In this document: positions 1 through 7,706 of the stretch, piece after piece
Layout of the letters: every line of letters begins with the position of its first letter
Numbering within the stretch: position 1 is the first letter of the stretch
Assembly (NCBI GenBank): GCA_964540535.1
Contig: CAZIMO010000002.1
Coordinates: 124,001 to 188,000, forward strand
DNA: 64,000 bases
Source: Fimenecus sp964540535
GTDB taxonomy: Bacteria; Bacillota; Clostridia; Oscillospirales; Acutalibacteraceae
Reading direction: 5' to 3'
Notes under the pieces: model-generated
What the model was told of the DNA's origin: nothing
The model's database searches: none
What the model saw: the letters and a program-made list of their open reading frames with translations, nothing else
Translations under genes and position numbers: made by a program

Positions 1-731
1 GTTACAATTCCGACAAGTCTGCCTTCTCCGTCAACTACAGGCAGAGCCAACAAATCGTATTTTTGGAAAAGATCCGCTACGATTTCTTTATCTTCAGCAG
101 TATTAACGGAAATAACATTATCTTCCATTATTTCGCAGATTTCGGCATTTTCATCTGAAAGGAGCAAATCCTTGGCAGTTACAACGCCGACAAGCTTACG
201 CTTTTCATCGGTTACATAGCAGGTATAAATTGTTTCTTTATCAACACCTGTTCTGCGGATTCTCATAAATGCGTCTGCAACTGTCATTGAGCGTTTCAAA
301 TCAACATACTCAATGGTCATAATACTGCCTGCGGAATCTTCAGGATATTTTAAGATTTCGTTGATGCTTTTTCGGGTTTCGGGGTCTGTATAACGAAGAA
401 TACGCTTAACAAGTGTTGCAGGCATTTCTTCAATAAGGTCAACGGCATCGTCAACATAAAGCTCGTCAAGAACTTCACGAAGCTCTGAATCGCTGAAAGC
501 ACGGATTAACTGCTCTTGATATTCAGGCTCCATATTAACAAAAACTTCCGCCGCCAATTCTTTATTAAGCAAGCGATAAATCAAGGTCAGGTCACGCTCG
601 TTAAGCTCCATAAAAAGCTCGGCAATGTCCTGCTCATTCATATCCTCAAGTATAATCTTGAGTTTTGCCCAATTTTTGCCGCGCAGAAGTGTTTTAATGT
701 TCTCAACTACCGTTTCAAACATTTCATCCAT
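1..731 (-). CDS. mgtE: Magnesium transporter MgtE, N-terminal part (cut by window edge)
   Basis: The reading frame begins at ATG 731 after AAAAGGAGTG and runs off the left edge, so about 243 N-terminal residues are present. They start MDEMFETVVENIKTLL and form the helical MgtE N domain (EDMNEQDIAELFMELNERD, then a run of Leu-rich repeats), followed by two CBS modules beginning near EDSAGSIMTIEYVDL and ending VDGEGRLVGIVT. In this family the N and CBS domains sense cytosolic Mg2+ and gate the C-terminal membrane channel, which lies outside the window. A sigma-A promoter and a leader of about 165 nt lie upstream. Family assignment is confident; function of the missing membrane part is assumed. 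Confidence 0.9.
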   Translation of the reverse strand, partial: MDEMFETVVENIKTLLRGKNWAKLKIILEDMNEQDIAELFMELNERDLTLIYRLLNKELAAEVFVNMEPEYQEQLIRAFSDSELREVLDELYVDDAVDLIEEMPATLVKRILRYTDPETRKSINEILKYPEDSAGSIMTIEYVDLKRSMTVADAFMRIRRTGVDKETIYTCYVTDEKRKLVGVVTAKDLLLSDENAEICEIMEDNVISVNTAEDKEIVADLFQKYDLLALPVVDGEGRLVGIV

Positions 732-898
732 AATTTTCACTCCTTTTAAATTGTTTTAACGAAGTGAACCGTTCACAGTGACAACTGCGAAAAAAATGCA
801 ATTTGTACTCGGAGGTTCAGCTTTTGTACTTCGGCAACTTTCCACAATTATCACTCTCCTTTTTTATGGATTGAAATACCTAAAATAAATATTTAATA
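732..898 (-). promoter_or_regulatory. Long 5' leader of mgtE with possible RNA structure
   Basis: The promoter at 905-933 implies a transcript start near 898 and a leader of about 165 nt. The leader contains GGAGAG facing CCTCCGAG, two similar boxes (CCGAAGTACAAA and CCGAGTACAAAT), and a GTGAAC/GTTCAC hairpin before the ribosome site. I do not recognise the M-box consensus or another named riboswitch. Regulation by Mg2+ or another signal is only an inference from position. Confidence 0.35.
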
Positions 899-904
899 TG
901 ATAT

Positions 905-933
905 ATTATCTTATTTTATTTAAAGTTTGTCAA
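905..933 (-). promoter_or_regulatory. Sigma-A type promoter for mgtE
   Basis: On the minus strand TTGACA (928-933) is followed by a 17-bp spacer and GATAAT (905-910), a near-consensus vegetative promoter directed at mgtE. Confidence 0.75.
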
Positions 934-951
934 TACAAAATGCACAAAAAA

Positions 952-997
952 GTGACACAAAAATTGTCACTTCGTTCTCTTTAAAACACGTTAGTGT
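952..997. promoter_or_regulatory. Two small palindromes upstream of the sugar transporter
   Basis: GTGACA (952-957) is mirrored by TGTCAC (965-970), and AACAC GTTA GTGTT lies at about 984-997. Both sit directly upstream of the -35 box of the transporter promoter, so they are candidate operators. No regulator gene is adjacent. Confidence 0.35.
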
Positions 998-999
998 TC

Positions 1000-1028
1000 T
1001 TGAATAAGTTGTACTTTTGTGTTAGAAT
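1000..1028 (+). promoter_or_regulatory. Sigma-A type promoter for the GPH transporter
   Basis: TTGAAT (1000-1005), a 17-bp spacer and TAGAAT (1023-1028) precede the ATG at 1058, which has TTAGGAGTGGG as its ribosome site. Confidence 0.7.
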
Positions 1029-1057
1029 AAATTATTAATTTAATTAGGAGTGGGTTT

Positions 1058-3502
1058 ATGCAGTTAGTTCAAACAGCTAAGGGCATTGTATCTGATGTAA
1101 AAACGTATTGGAATATTCCGAAACCGCACAGATACATGACCTTTAAAGAAATTGTCGCTTACGCAGGCGGCGGTATAGGTGCATATTTTATTATTCAGTT
1201 AGGCTCAACACTTCTTGTTGGCACTCAAAATGCGATTGTACAAAGCGCTATCGGTGTTGCTCCTAACCATATGTACATTTTGTATCTTATCTCCACACTC
1301 GCTAACATTCCGCTTACAGGGGTACGCGCCAATATGGTTGACAACACCAGAGGCAAAAGAGGTAAATACAGACCGTACATTCTGTCAATGGGTATTCCGA
1401 CAGCGCTTATTGCGATAGCGTATGTGTGGTTCCCGTACCATCAAATGTACACTATGTTCCCCGGCAAAATGTTCGGCTATGAAAAGGGCTACATTATTAA
1501 ATGCGCCATGGTGCTTTTCTTCAGCATTCTTTTGCAGTTCTTCTTCAATTTCTTTAATGACGCATATACGAACTTAGTTCACGTTCTCTCCCCTAACACG
1601 CAGGAAAGAACTGATGTTCTTGCGGTTAAATCGGTTGTTTATTCGCTCGCGCCGTCTATTATGTCATTCCTGCTTCCGCTTGTCGCAGGAGCAGTTGCCG
1701 GCGGTAACCAATACGATATTCGCGTTTACCGTATTACATATCCCATATATGCGATTTTCGGTATAGCTCTTACAATTGTTGTTTATGCAAATACCAGAGA
1801 AAAAATTGTTCAGGCAAAAACACATGCTATTCAAATCAGCTTTATGGATGCGCTCCGTGAGGTTGCAAAGAACAAGTACTTCTGGATTATTTCATTTGCC
1901 GGTTGGCTCGGCTTCCTTGAGCAGTCATACGGTGTAATTCTTGACTGGTCATACACCTACGGACACGCTTGTTCTGATTTTGCTAAGTCGATTATCAATC
2001 TTCTTACGGGTAATGCCGCTCTGTGGGGTATGCTTTTAGCGCCCATCTGCATTAAAAAATGGGGCAAGAAAAAGGTTCTTATCGGCGTTAATATGCTGAA
2101 CGTACTTTTCATTCTCGCGATGCTTCTCAACATGAGAAATATCTGGTGGCTGTTTATCTGCGTTTACCTCAACTGGCTTGTCGGCGCATTTGAGCAGATT
2201 ACAAGTCCCGCTATTCAGGCGGATATCCGTGATTATCAGCAATATCAGTCAGGCGAAAGAATCGACGGTATGTTTGCCGCTGTTGCCACCATAGGCAATG
2301 TTATAACACTTGCAACATCTTCTGTTATACCGATGGTTCAGAAGCATTACGGAATTTACGAGGGTAACGGATATGAAAAATCTGCAGATATTCTTTTTGT
2401 AGAGAACAGCGGTCCCGATCTTCTCTACAAGGTTATGGGCGCTATGATCATTATGGCGGCTGTCGGCGCATTTATGAATGTTGTTCCCTATTTCTTCTAT
2501 GATCTTAAAGAAAAACAGCAGAAAGCGATTGTCCGTATTCTCAAAATCAGAGCTTTATTTGAAGATTACGGCAACGGTGTTCTTAACGACGGCGACCTTA
2601 TTGAAGCTATTGACATTATCCACGAATCAAGAGAGCTTGAAAATGCAGAACCCGTTGAAATCAGCAAAGACTCCTATAGAAAAATTAAAGATAACAAAGC
2701 TCTGCGAAAAGAAGCCAAAAAGGCTTACCGCGCGGAACTTGAAAGAAACGAACTTATTGAAGTTTCAGCTATTGTTTGCAAAGAGCTTGACAAGTTCGAG
2801 ACACCCTTCTACAAAGCACAGCTTAATGCAAGCAGAAAAATATATGAAGGCGACCTTGCAGGTCTTTTAATGATGAATATTAACGATGCAAAACAAGAGC
2901 TTGCAGCAGCAAAGGCAATGCCGAAATATAATGCGGACGAAAAAGAATACAGAAAGTATGCTATCCAGGTTGCAAAGAAAAAGATTACCGCTTGCAAGGA
3001 AATAGCAAAGCATTTCTCAAACGGCGAAGAATTTGTTGAGCCTGATTATTCAGTTATTGAAGGCATTTTTGAACTTCAGGACAACTGTGATATTAAACTC
3101 CACGAGCTTGGCAAGGCTCTCAGTGAAGCAAAAGACAACAAAGACTCTGCCAAAGTTGCTGAAATCAAAGCAGAAATCAAAGAGGTTACTTTCCAAAGAA
3201 AAGTTGCAAGAGCAGACGAAAAAGAAGAAACAAACAGGCTCGCAATCTTCAGCCGTGCTGCAAAGCCTTATCTTGATGCAAAGAAAATTATTGAACAGGC
3301 TGAAAACTATACTCACCTTGAAGAAATCGAAGCTATTTATGATGAAGCAAAGGTTAGATATGAAGCAAAACTTCAGGCTGATGCTGCAGAGCTTGCCGCG
3401 CTTAAGGCTGAGGAAGATGCTATGAAAGCAAAAATCCGCGAAGAAAAAGCCGCAAAGAAAGCAATGAAAAAGGCTAACAGCACAGACAGCAAAAAGAAAT
3501 AA
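1058..3502 (+). CDS. GPH-family (MFS) sugar:cation symporter with long charged C-terminal tail
   Basis: The first ~490 residues are a polytopic membrane protein of the glycoside-pentoside-hexuronide (MFS_2) type, which imports glycosides with a cation. Visible marks are the N-terminal VGTQNAIVQSAIG region, the cytoplasmic loop VDNTRGKRGKYRPYILSMG (MFS_2-like R/K-G-K-x-R-P-Y) and FNDAYTNLVHVLSP. The last ~320 residues are highly charged, rich in Lys/Glu/Ala and predicted coiled coil (for example AALKAEEDAMKAKIREEKAA). The usual family length is 450-500 residues, so the tail is an unusual extension; it is presumably cytoplasmic. The gene stands alone between its promoter and a strong terminator and converges on the minus-strand acyltransferase and the GH95/GH2 operon, so its substrate may be a product of those enzymes; this is inference. 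Confidence 0.85.
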   Translation: MQLVQTAKGIVSDVKTYWNIPKPHRYMTFKEIVAYAGGGIGAYFIIQLGSTLLVGTQNAIVQSAIGVAPNHMYILYLISTLANIPLTGVRANMVDNTRGKRGKYRPYILSMGIPTALIAIAYVWFPYHQMYTMFPGKMFGYEKGYIIKCAMVLFFSILLQFFFNFFNDAYTNLVHVLSPNTQERTDVLAVKSVVYSLAPSIMSFLLPLVAGAVAGGNQYDIRVYRITYPIYAIFGIALTIVVYANTREKIVQAKTHAIQISFMDALREVAKNKYFWIISFAGWLGFLEQSYGVILDWSYTYGHACSDFAKSIINLLTGNAALWGMLLAPICIKKWGKKKVLIGVNMLNVLFILAMLLNMRNIWWLFICVYLNWLVGAFEQITSPAIQADIRDYQQYQSGERIDGMFAAVATIGNVITLATSSVIPMVQKHYGIYEGNGYEKSADILFVENSGPDLLYKVMGAMIIMAAVGAFMNVVPYFFYDLKEKQQKAIVRILKIRALFEDYGNGVLNDGDLIEAIDIIHESRELENAEPVEISKDSYRKIKDNKALRKEAKKAYRAELERNELIEVSAIVCKELDKFETPFYKAQLNASRKIYEGDLAGLLMMNINDAKQELAAAKAMPKYNADEKEYRKYAIQVAKKKITACKEIAKHFSNGEEFVEPDYSVIEGIFELQDNCDIKLHELGKALSEAKDNKDSAKVAEIKAEIKEVTFQRKVARADEKEETNRLAIFSRAAKPYLDAKKIIEQAENYTHLEEIEAIYDEAKVRYEAKLQADAAELAALKAEEDAMKAKIREEKAAKKAMKKANSTDSKKK

Positions 3503-3581
3503 TTTTCACTTTTGATTTTCTTTCATACTATATAAGACGGCAAAAAACGCAAAAGTGTCCATAAAAACTCTATAAAAATTA

Positions 3582-3615
3582 AAATGAGTTCGGTTCTGTG
3601 CCGAACTCATTTTTT
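3582..3615 (+). terminator. Rho-independent terminator after the GPH transporter
   Basis: ATGAGTTCGG and CCGAACTCAT form a 10-bp stem with a 7-nt loop followed by TTTTTT. Confidence 0.85.
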
Positions 3616-3725
3616 AGTTTCAATATGTTTATCAAATCTTGTGACGTCAGTTTTTTACTCCGATTATGTAAAAATTTTCATCACTTTTTTCATAATTGAA
3701 AATACAAAAGCAAATCAAACCGCTG

Positions 3726-4679
3726 TCACCTAAAATTACGGTATTTTTCGTCTTTTTCTTTGCCTTTCCACGAATGGATTTGAACTGGATTTGCGAATAT
3801 ATCGTCAAGACGCTTTAAAAACGGTACTGCCTCGCCGAAATCGAGAGCACGGTGGTCAAAAGCAATACAGATTGGCATAACCTGACGGATTTCAATGGTT
3901 TTATTTCCGTTTGAGTCAGTTACAACGACAGGCTTTTCTTGAATTGCACCTATACCGAACGCACTGACCTGCGGCGGAATTATTTCAAGAAGCTCAACAC
4001 TTCCGCGCTGGCCTTTATAAAGCGAACCGATGTTTGAAATTGTAACAGTACCCTGTTCAATATCGCGTTTAGTAATTCTATCGGTTTCGGGAATATTTTC
4101 GTATTCTTTCTTGGCTTTTCCCTTTAAGTTTTTGACCTTGTATTTACCTGTTTTTGAACCAACAAGACGGCAAACTGTCTGCATAATTTTACCGTTTTTA
4201 AGTGCCGTAAGAGTGTTGTCAAGAGATACCTCATACATTGCCTCGTTTAAATCTGTTTTTAAGAAACGTCGCTGAACATCGTGTATATAATCGGTCATCT
4301 CGTCAAGATTTTTATCTTCAAAATTATGAAGATTTATTGTCATCATTTTACCGCCCGGCATAATCATAGGCATTGAAATATTTATATCTTCAAAGGTTTT
4401 TATTTCACCTCTTACAAGCTTACGTTTATATGAAATATGGGAATTCATAATAGGCGCGGCCTTGAGTCCCTCTGCAATAACTTTTAACATAAGCGTATTA
4501 ACTGTGATTTTGTCTTCGCCGTGCCGGTCAAAATTTAATTTTTTGTATTCCGCCATAAAGTCGGTAACATCGGGTTCATAATTATATGTTACATGAGGAA
4601 TAGTTTCCCAGCTTTCGGTTGTCATATTTGCGACAATTTTTCTTTGAAGACCAAAGTTGATTTTATTTGTGACTTTCAT
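3726..4679 (-). CDS. Stand-alone 2-oxoacid dehydrogenase-type acyltransferase (E2 catalytic domain)
   Basis: The start is taken as the ATG at 4679 after AAGGAGCAAATACCT, giving 317 residues. The frame stays open a further 87 nt upstream, but those codons lack a ribosome site. The protein matches the chloramphenicol-acetyltransferase-like catalytic domain of dihydrolipoyl acyltransferases. It includes TVTISNIGSLYKGQRG and a C-terminal AFDHRALDFGEA with the HxxxD catalytic pair. There is no lipoyl domain and no peripheral-subunit-binding domain, and no E1 or E3 gene is nearby. It may therefore act as an independent acyltransferase; its substrate cannot be told from the sequence. Confidence 0.75.
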   Translation of the reverse strand: MKVTNKINFGLQRKIVANMTTESWETIPHVTYNYEPDVTDFMAEYKKLNFDRHGEDKITVNTLMLKVIAEGLKAAPIMNSHISYKRKLVRGEIKTFEDINISMPMIMPGGKMMTINLHNFEDKNLDEMTDYIHDVQRRFLKTDLNEAMYEVSLDNTLTALKNGKIMQTVCRLVGSKTGKYKVKNLKGKAKKEYENIPETDRITKRDIEQGTVTISNIGSLYKGQRGSVELLEIIPPQVSAFGIGAIQEKPVVVTDSNGNKTIEIRQVMPICIAFDHRALDFGEAVPFLKRLDDIFANPVQIHSWKGKEKDEKYRNFR

Positions 4680-4841
4680 AGGTATTTGCTCCTTGCGATG
4701 AAAAATTATTTTATTTTGCGTACTTGTTATTACGCTAATATAATAATGAAAATTACGCCGTTGCACAACAAACTTTGATTAACATTTTGCAAATTTTCTG
4801 TAAACTTTTGGTTGCAACTGACATATTGAATTAAAATCCGC

Positions 4842-4877
4842 AAAAATCGGCAGAACATTTTACCGCTCTGCCGATTT
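4842..4877 (-). terminator. Terminator of the GH2-GNAT-GH95 operon
   Basis: AAATCGGCAGA and TCTGCCGATTT pair around a 12-nt loop. On the minus strand the hairpin follows the GH95 stop codon directly and ends in T residues. Confidence 0.8.
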
Positions 4878-4878
4878 G

Positions 4879-7242
4879 CTATTTAATTTTAACCGTATAG
4901 ATATTGCCCTTTTGAGTTTCAAACTCGGCAAAGTGATTTTCACTTTCACATATTCCGTCAACGGTAAATTCAGAATTTTCATAATAAAGCTTGCATTTAC
5001 CGCCCATATTTGAAGTTATCTGTGCGGCGTTCAGCTTGCCGTTGCGCCACTCTATATTCACAGTAAAATTGCCTCGGGCAACCAGCCCTGTAATTTTACC
5101 GTTTTGCCAAGCGGTCGGCAATGCAGGCAAAAGGTGGATAAATCCGCAATGGCTTTGCATAAGCATTTCATTGATTCCCGAAGTAAATCCGAAATTGCCG
5201 TCAATTTGGAACGGCGGATGAAAATCCCAAAAATTCGGATAAATTCCGTTTTTAAAAAGAGTGCCGATAATGCTTAAAACTCTGTCGCCGTCAAGAACGC
5301 GCGCCCAAGTGTTGATTTTTTGCCCCATTGACCAGCCTGTACTTTTGTCTGTTCTGTCATTCATCGAAACCACAGCGGCGCTGATTAAATCGGGATTATC
5401 ATACCAATTCATAGCGTTGCAGGGATAAAGTCCGAGAAGATGCGACATATGGCGGTGATGGCGCTGACCTATTTCACCGAGATGTGTCTCGTGATACCAT
5501 TCTTTAATCTGACCGTCGCTTCCGATTTCATATGGCTTTAATTTTGACTGAATATCGAGCCATTTTTCGCAAAGCTCCGCATCAGTATTCAAAGCTTTTG
5601 CGCTTTTGATTGCATTATCATATAACTGCCAAATGAGTGCCTGTTCATAAGTATTGCCCATTGTACGCGGACCGTTTTCGGGCGAAAAGCAGGGTGCGGT
5701 TACAAGCCTGCCGTTATGCTCAACAAGCAGTTTTGCGAAATACTCTGCAGTTTCACAAAGCATTGGGTAAATATCCTGTTCAAGGATTTCAGTATCAAGA
5801 GTATACTCATAATACTCATAAACATTATGTAAAATCCACGGAACTGCCGCAGGCGACCAACCCCAGTTAAATTCCCAGCCGGGACAAGTCCAGCCAAACG
5901 GCGTGCACTGCGTATGGAACAGAAATCCGTTCTGCTCGCCCTCACCGCTTTTAATGCCTGTATAATATTCCGCCGTAAGTCTGCCCGGAATAACCATAGA
6001 CTTTATATAACGAATAAGAGGCTTTGCGCATTCGCTTAAATTTCCGTTATAAATATGCCAATAATTCATTTGCAGATTTACATTTGTATGGAAATCACTG
6101 CTCCACATAGGATCGTTACAGCAGTTCCAAATACCCTGCAAATTTGACGGTAACAAATCACCTTCGCGTGTTGAAGAAATTGCCAAATATCTGCCATACT
6201 GATATAGAAGCTGTTCCGCAATGCGAGAATCAAGCTTGCCGTATTTATAAAGGATCTTATCGGCAGGAGCGTCGGTTTTACCATCAAGGTCGATTGAAAC
6301 TCTTGAATAAAGAGCATTAAAATCGTCTGTATGAGCTTTTTTGAGTTCATCAAAACCTTTTTCGGACGCTGTTTCGGCAGTCAATTCAACTCGGTTTAAC
6401 AGCTCACCTGCTGTTTCGCCTGTTCTGTAAGCAGGATAAACATCAAGATAATCTGTATCCGCTGAAAAAATAATTGTAAATTCGGTTGCGTTGCAGATGT
6501 GTAAACTGTCAGTTACCGGGATATTTTCTCCGTCAGTCATCACCTTTGCGTAAAGCGAAAAGTTTAATCCGTTATCATCAACAGTGCCATACTGAACAAT
6601 TGCACCGTTATTATATAAAATATTGCTGTTATGCTCGGTTGCAAGTTCAATATTGCAATCAATCAAACCGCCCTTGCGTGTAAATTTTATAACTGCACAT
6701 TTATCGGGATGCGAAACGAAATACTCACGGGTATCGGTCACCCACTCGCCGCTTTTAAGCTTTGCATCATAAGATACTGTGCAAACACCTGTTGACAAAT
6801 CAAGGGTACGGTTATAGTTTTTGTATTTTTTTATATTATTATTTGAGAATACAAACTCACCCCAGCACAAAAATGAACCGTAGCCGTCTTTAATACCCAC
6901 AAGCTTTTCGCAAAGCCCGTGAGCCTTTTGGTCATTCCCCTGTTGAAACTCTTCACGGATTTGTGCATAATAATCGCTGGGCAATTTGCCGTTTTCATCG
7001 GGATTTGTGATGTTGCCGCCGCAATAATCCGGGCGCTTCGGTGACGGTCCGCCAGACCACAGTGTCTTGTGATTAAGAATAAGGCGGTCTTTTTTCACCT
7101 CGCCGATAACAGTAAGTCCCAAACTGCCGTTGCCCACGGGTAAAGCTGTTTGCTCCCAAGTATTTTTGAAGCCCATATAATAATGTTTTTTCAGCTTCAT
7201 TTTTGAGGGCGGCACCTCATAATACATTCTGTTAAATTCCAT
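4879..7242 (-). CDS. Glycoside hydrolase family 95 (alpha-L-fucosidase/galactosidase type)
   Basis: The 787-residue protein has the GH95 layout: an N-terminal beta domain starting LPVGNGSLG, then an (alpha/alpha)6 barrel with LPSNLQGIWN (about residue 367). NVNLQMNYW (about 385-393) contains the Asn residues that assist catalysis in characterised members. The Glu of SPENGP (about 520) and the Asp of FQIDGNFG (about 680) follow. Family members release alpha-1,2-linked L-fucose or L-galactose by inversion. There is no signal peptide, so it should act in the cytoplasm on imported oligosaccharides. It is the last gene of a minus-strand operon after the GH2 enzyme and a GNAT protein. The exact sugar specificity is not determinable here. 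Confidence 0.9.
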   Translation of the reverse strand: MEFNRMYYEVPPSKMKLKKHYYMGFKNTWEQTALPVGNGSLGLTVIGEVKKDRLILNHKTLWSGGPSPKRPDYCGGNITNPDENGKLPSDYYAQIREEFQQGNDQKAHGLCEKLVGIKDGYGSFLCWGEFVFSNNNIKKYKNYNRTLDLSTGVCTVSYDAKLKSGEWVTDTREYFVSHPDKCAVIKFTRKGGLIDCNIELATEHNSNILYNNGAIVQYGTVDDNGLNFSLYAKVMTDGENIPVTDSLHICNATEFTIIFSADTDYLDVYPAYRTGETAGELLNRVELTAETASEKGFDELKKAHTDDFNALYSRVSIDLDGKTDAPADKILYKYGKLDSRIAEQLLYQYGRYLAISSTREGDLLPSNLQGIWNCCNDPMWSSDFHTNVNLQMNYWHIYNGNLSECAKPLIRYIKSMVIPGRLTAEYYTGIKSGEGEQNGFLFHTQCTPFGWTCPGWEFNWGWSPAAVPWILHNVYEYYEYTLDTEILEQDIYPMLCETAEYFAKLLVEHNGRLVTAPCFSPENGPRTMGNTYEQALIWQLYDNAIKSAKALNTDAELCEKWLDIQSKLKPYEIGSDGQIKEWYHETHLGEIGQRHHRHMSHLLGLYPCNAMNWYDNPDLISAAVVSMNDRTDKSTGWSMGQKINTWARVLDGDRVLSIIGTLFKNGIYPNFWDFHPPFQIDGNFGFTSGINEMLMQSHCGFIHLLPALPTAWQNGKITGLVARGNFTVNIEWRNGKLNAAQITSNMGGKCKLYYENSEFTVDGICESENHFAEFETQKGNIYTVKIK

Positions 7243-7272
7243 AACTGTTTCCTATTCAAAATATGCTGAGAT

Positions 7273-7704
7273 TTAAAATTTCAAATACATATCACGGTGA
7301 GGAATATTCTCATCAAGATATTCGGGAGTATCGTCGAGAGTAAATCCGCATTTTTCATAAAATCCGACCGCTTGAGTCTGCGCGCTGAGTAAAACGGTTT
7401 CTGCGCCGTCCTCCTGCGCCTTGCGAATAAGTTCTTTTACGGTTTTTTCGCCTAATCCTAATTTCCGCTTATCTTTTTTTACAACAATTCTGCCGATTTT
7501 AGCAGTTTTTTCACCGCATGGAATAACTCTGCCTGTCGCCACAGCCTCGCCGTCTGAAAAGATTACAAGGTGCGGTACTTGCAAATCAAAATCGTCAAAT
7601 TCGTTTTCCAAGGGTACGCCCTGCTCTTTCACGAAAACCTCAATACGGAGATTTCTGAAATAATCGTCTCTTTCCCCTGCCTCAAGCCATTTATATTCAA
7701 GCAT
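7273..7704 (-). CDS. GNAT family N-acetyltransferase
   Basis: The 143-residue protein has the GNAT fold. PHLVIFSDGEAVATGRVIP forms the central strands, IGRIVVKKDKRKLGLGEKTV is the acetyl-CoA pyrophosphate loop (R/Q-x-x-G-x-G/A, here RKLGLG), and FYEKCGF is the C-terminal signature. It is closest in feel to small ElaA/YjcF-like members that start with FVKEQGV. The start at 7704 lies 2 nt from the stop of the GH2 gene, so the two are translationally coupled, and GH95 follows after 30 nt. The acceptor is unknown; a role on amino sugars is possible but not shown. Confidence 0.8.
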   Translation of the reverse strand: MLEYKWLEAGERDDYFRNLRIEVFVKEQGVPLENEFDDFDLQVPHLVIFSDGEAVATGRVIPCGEKTAKIGRIVVKKDKRKLGLGEKTVKELIRKAQEDGAETVLLSAQTQAVGFYEKCGFTLDDTPEYLDENIPHRDMYLKF

Positions 7705-7706
7705 AA

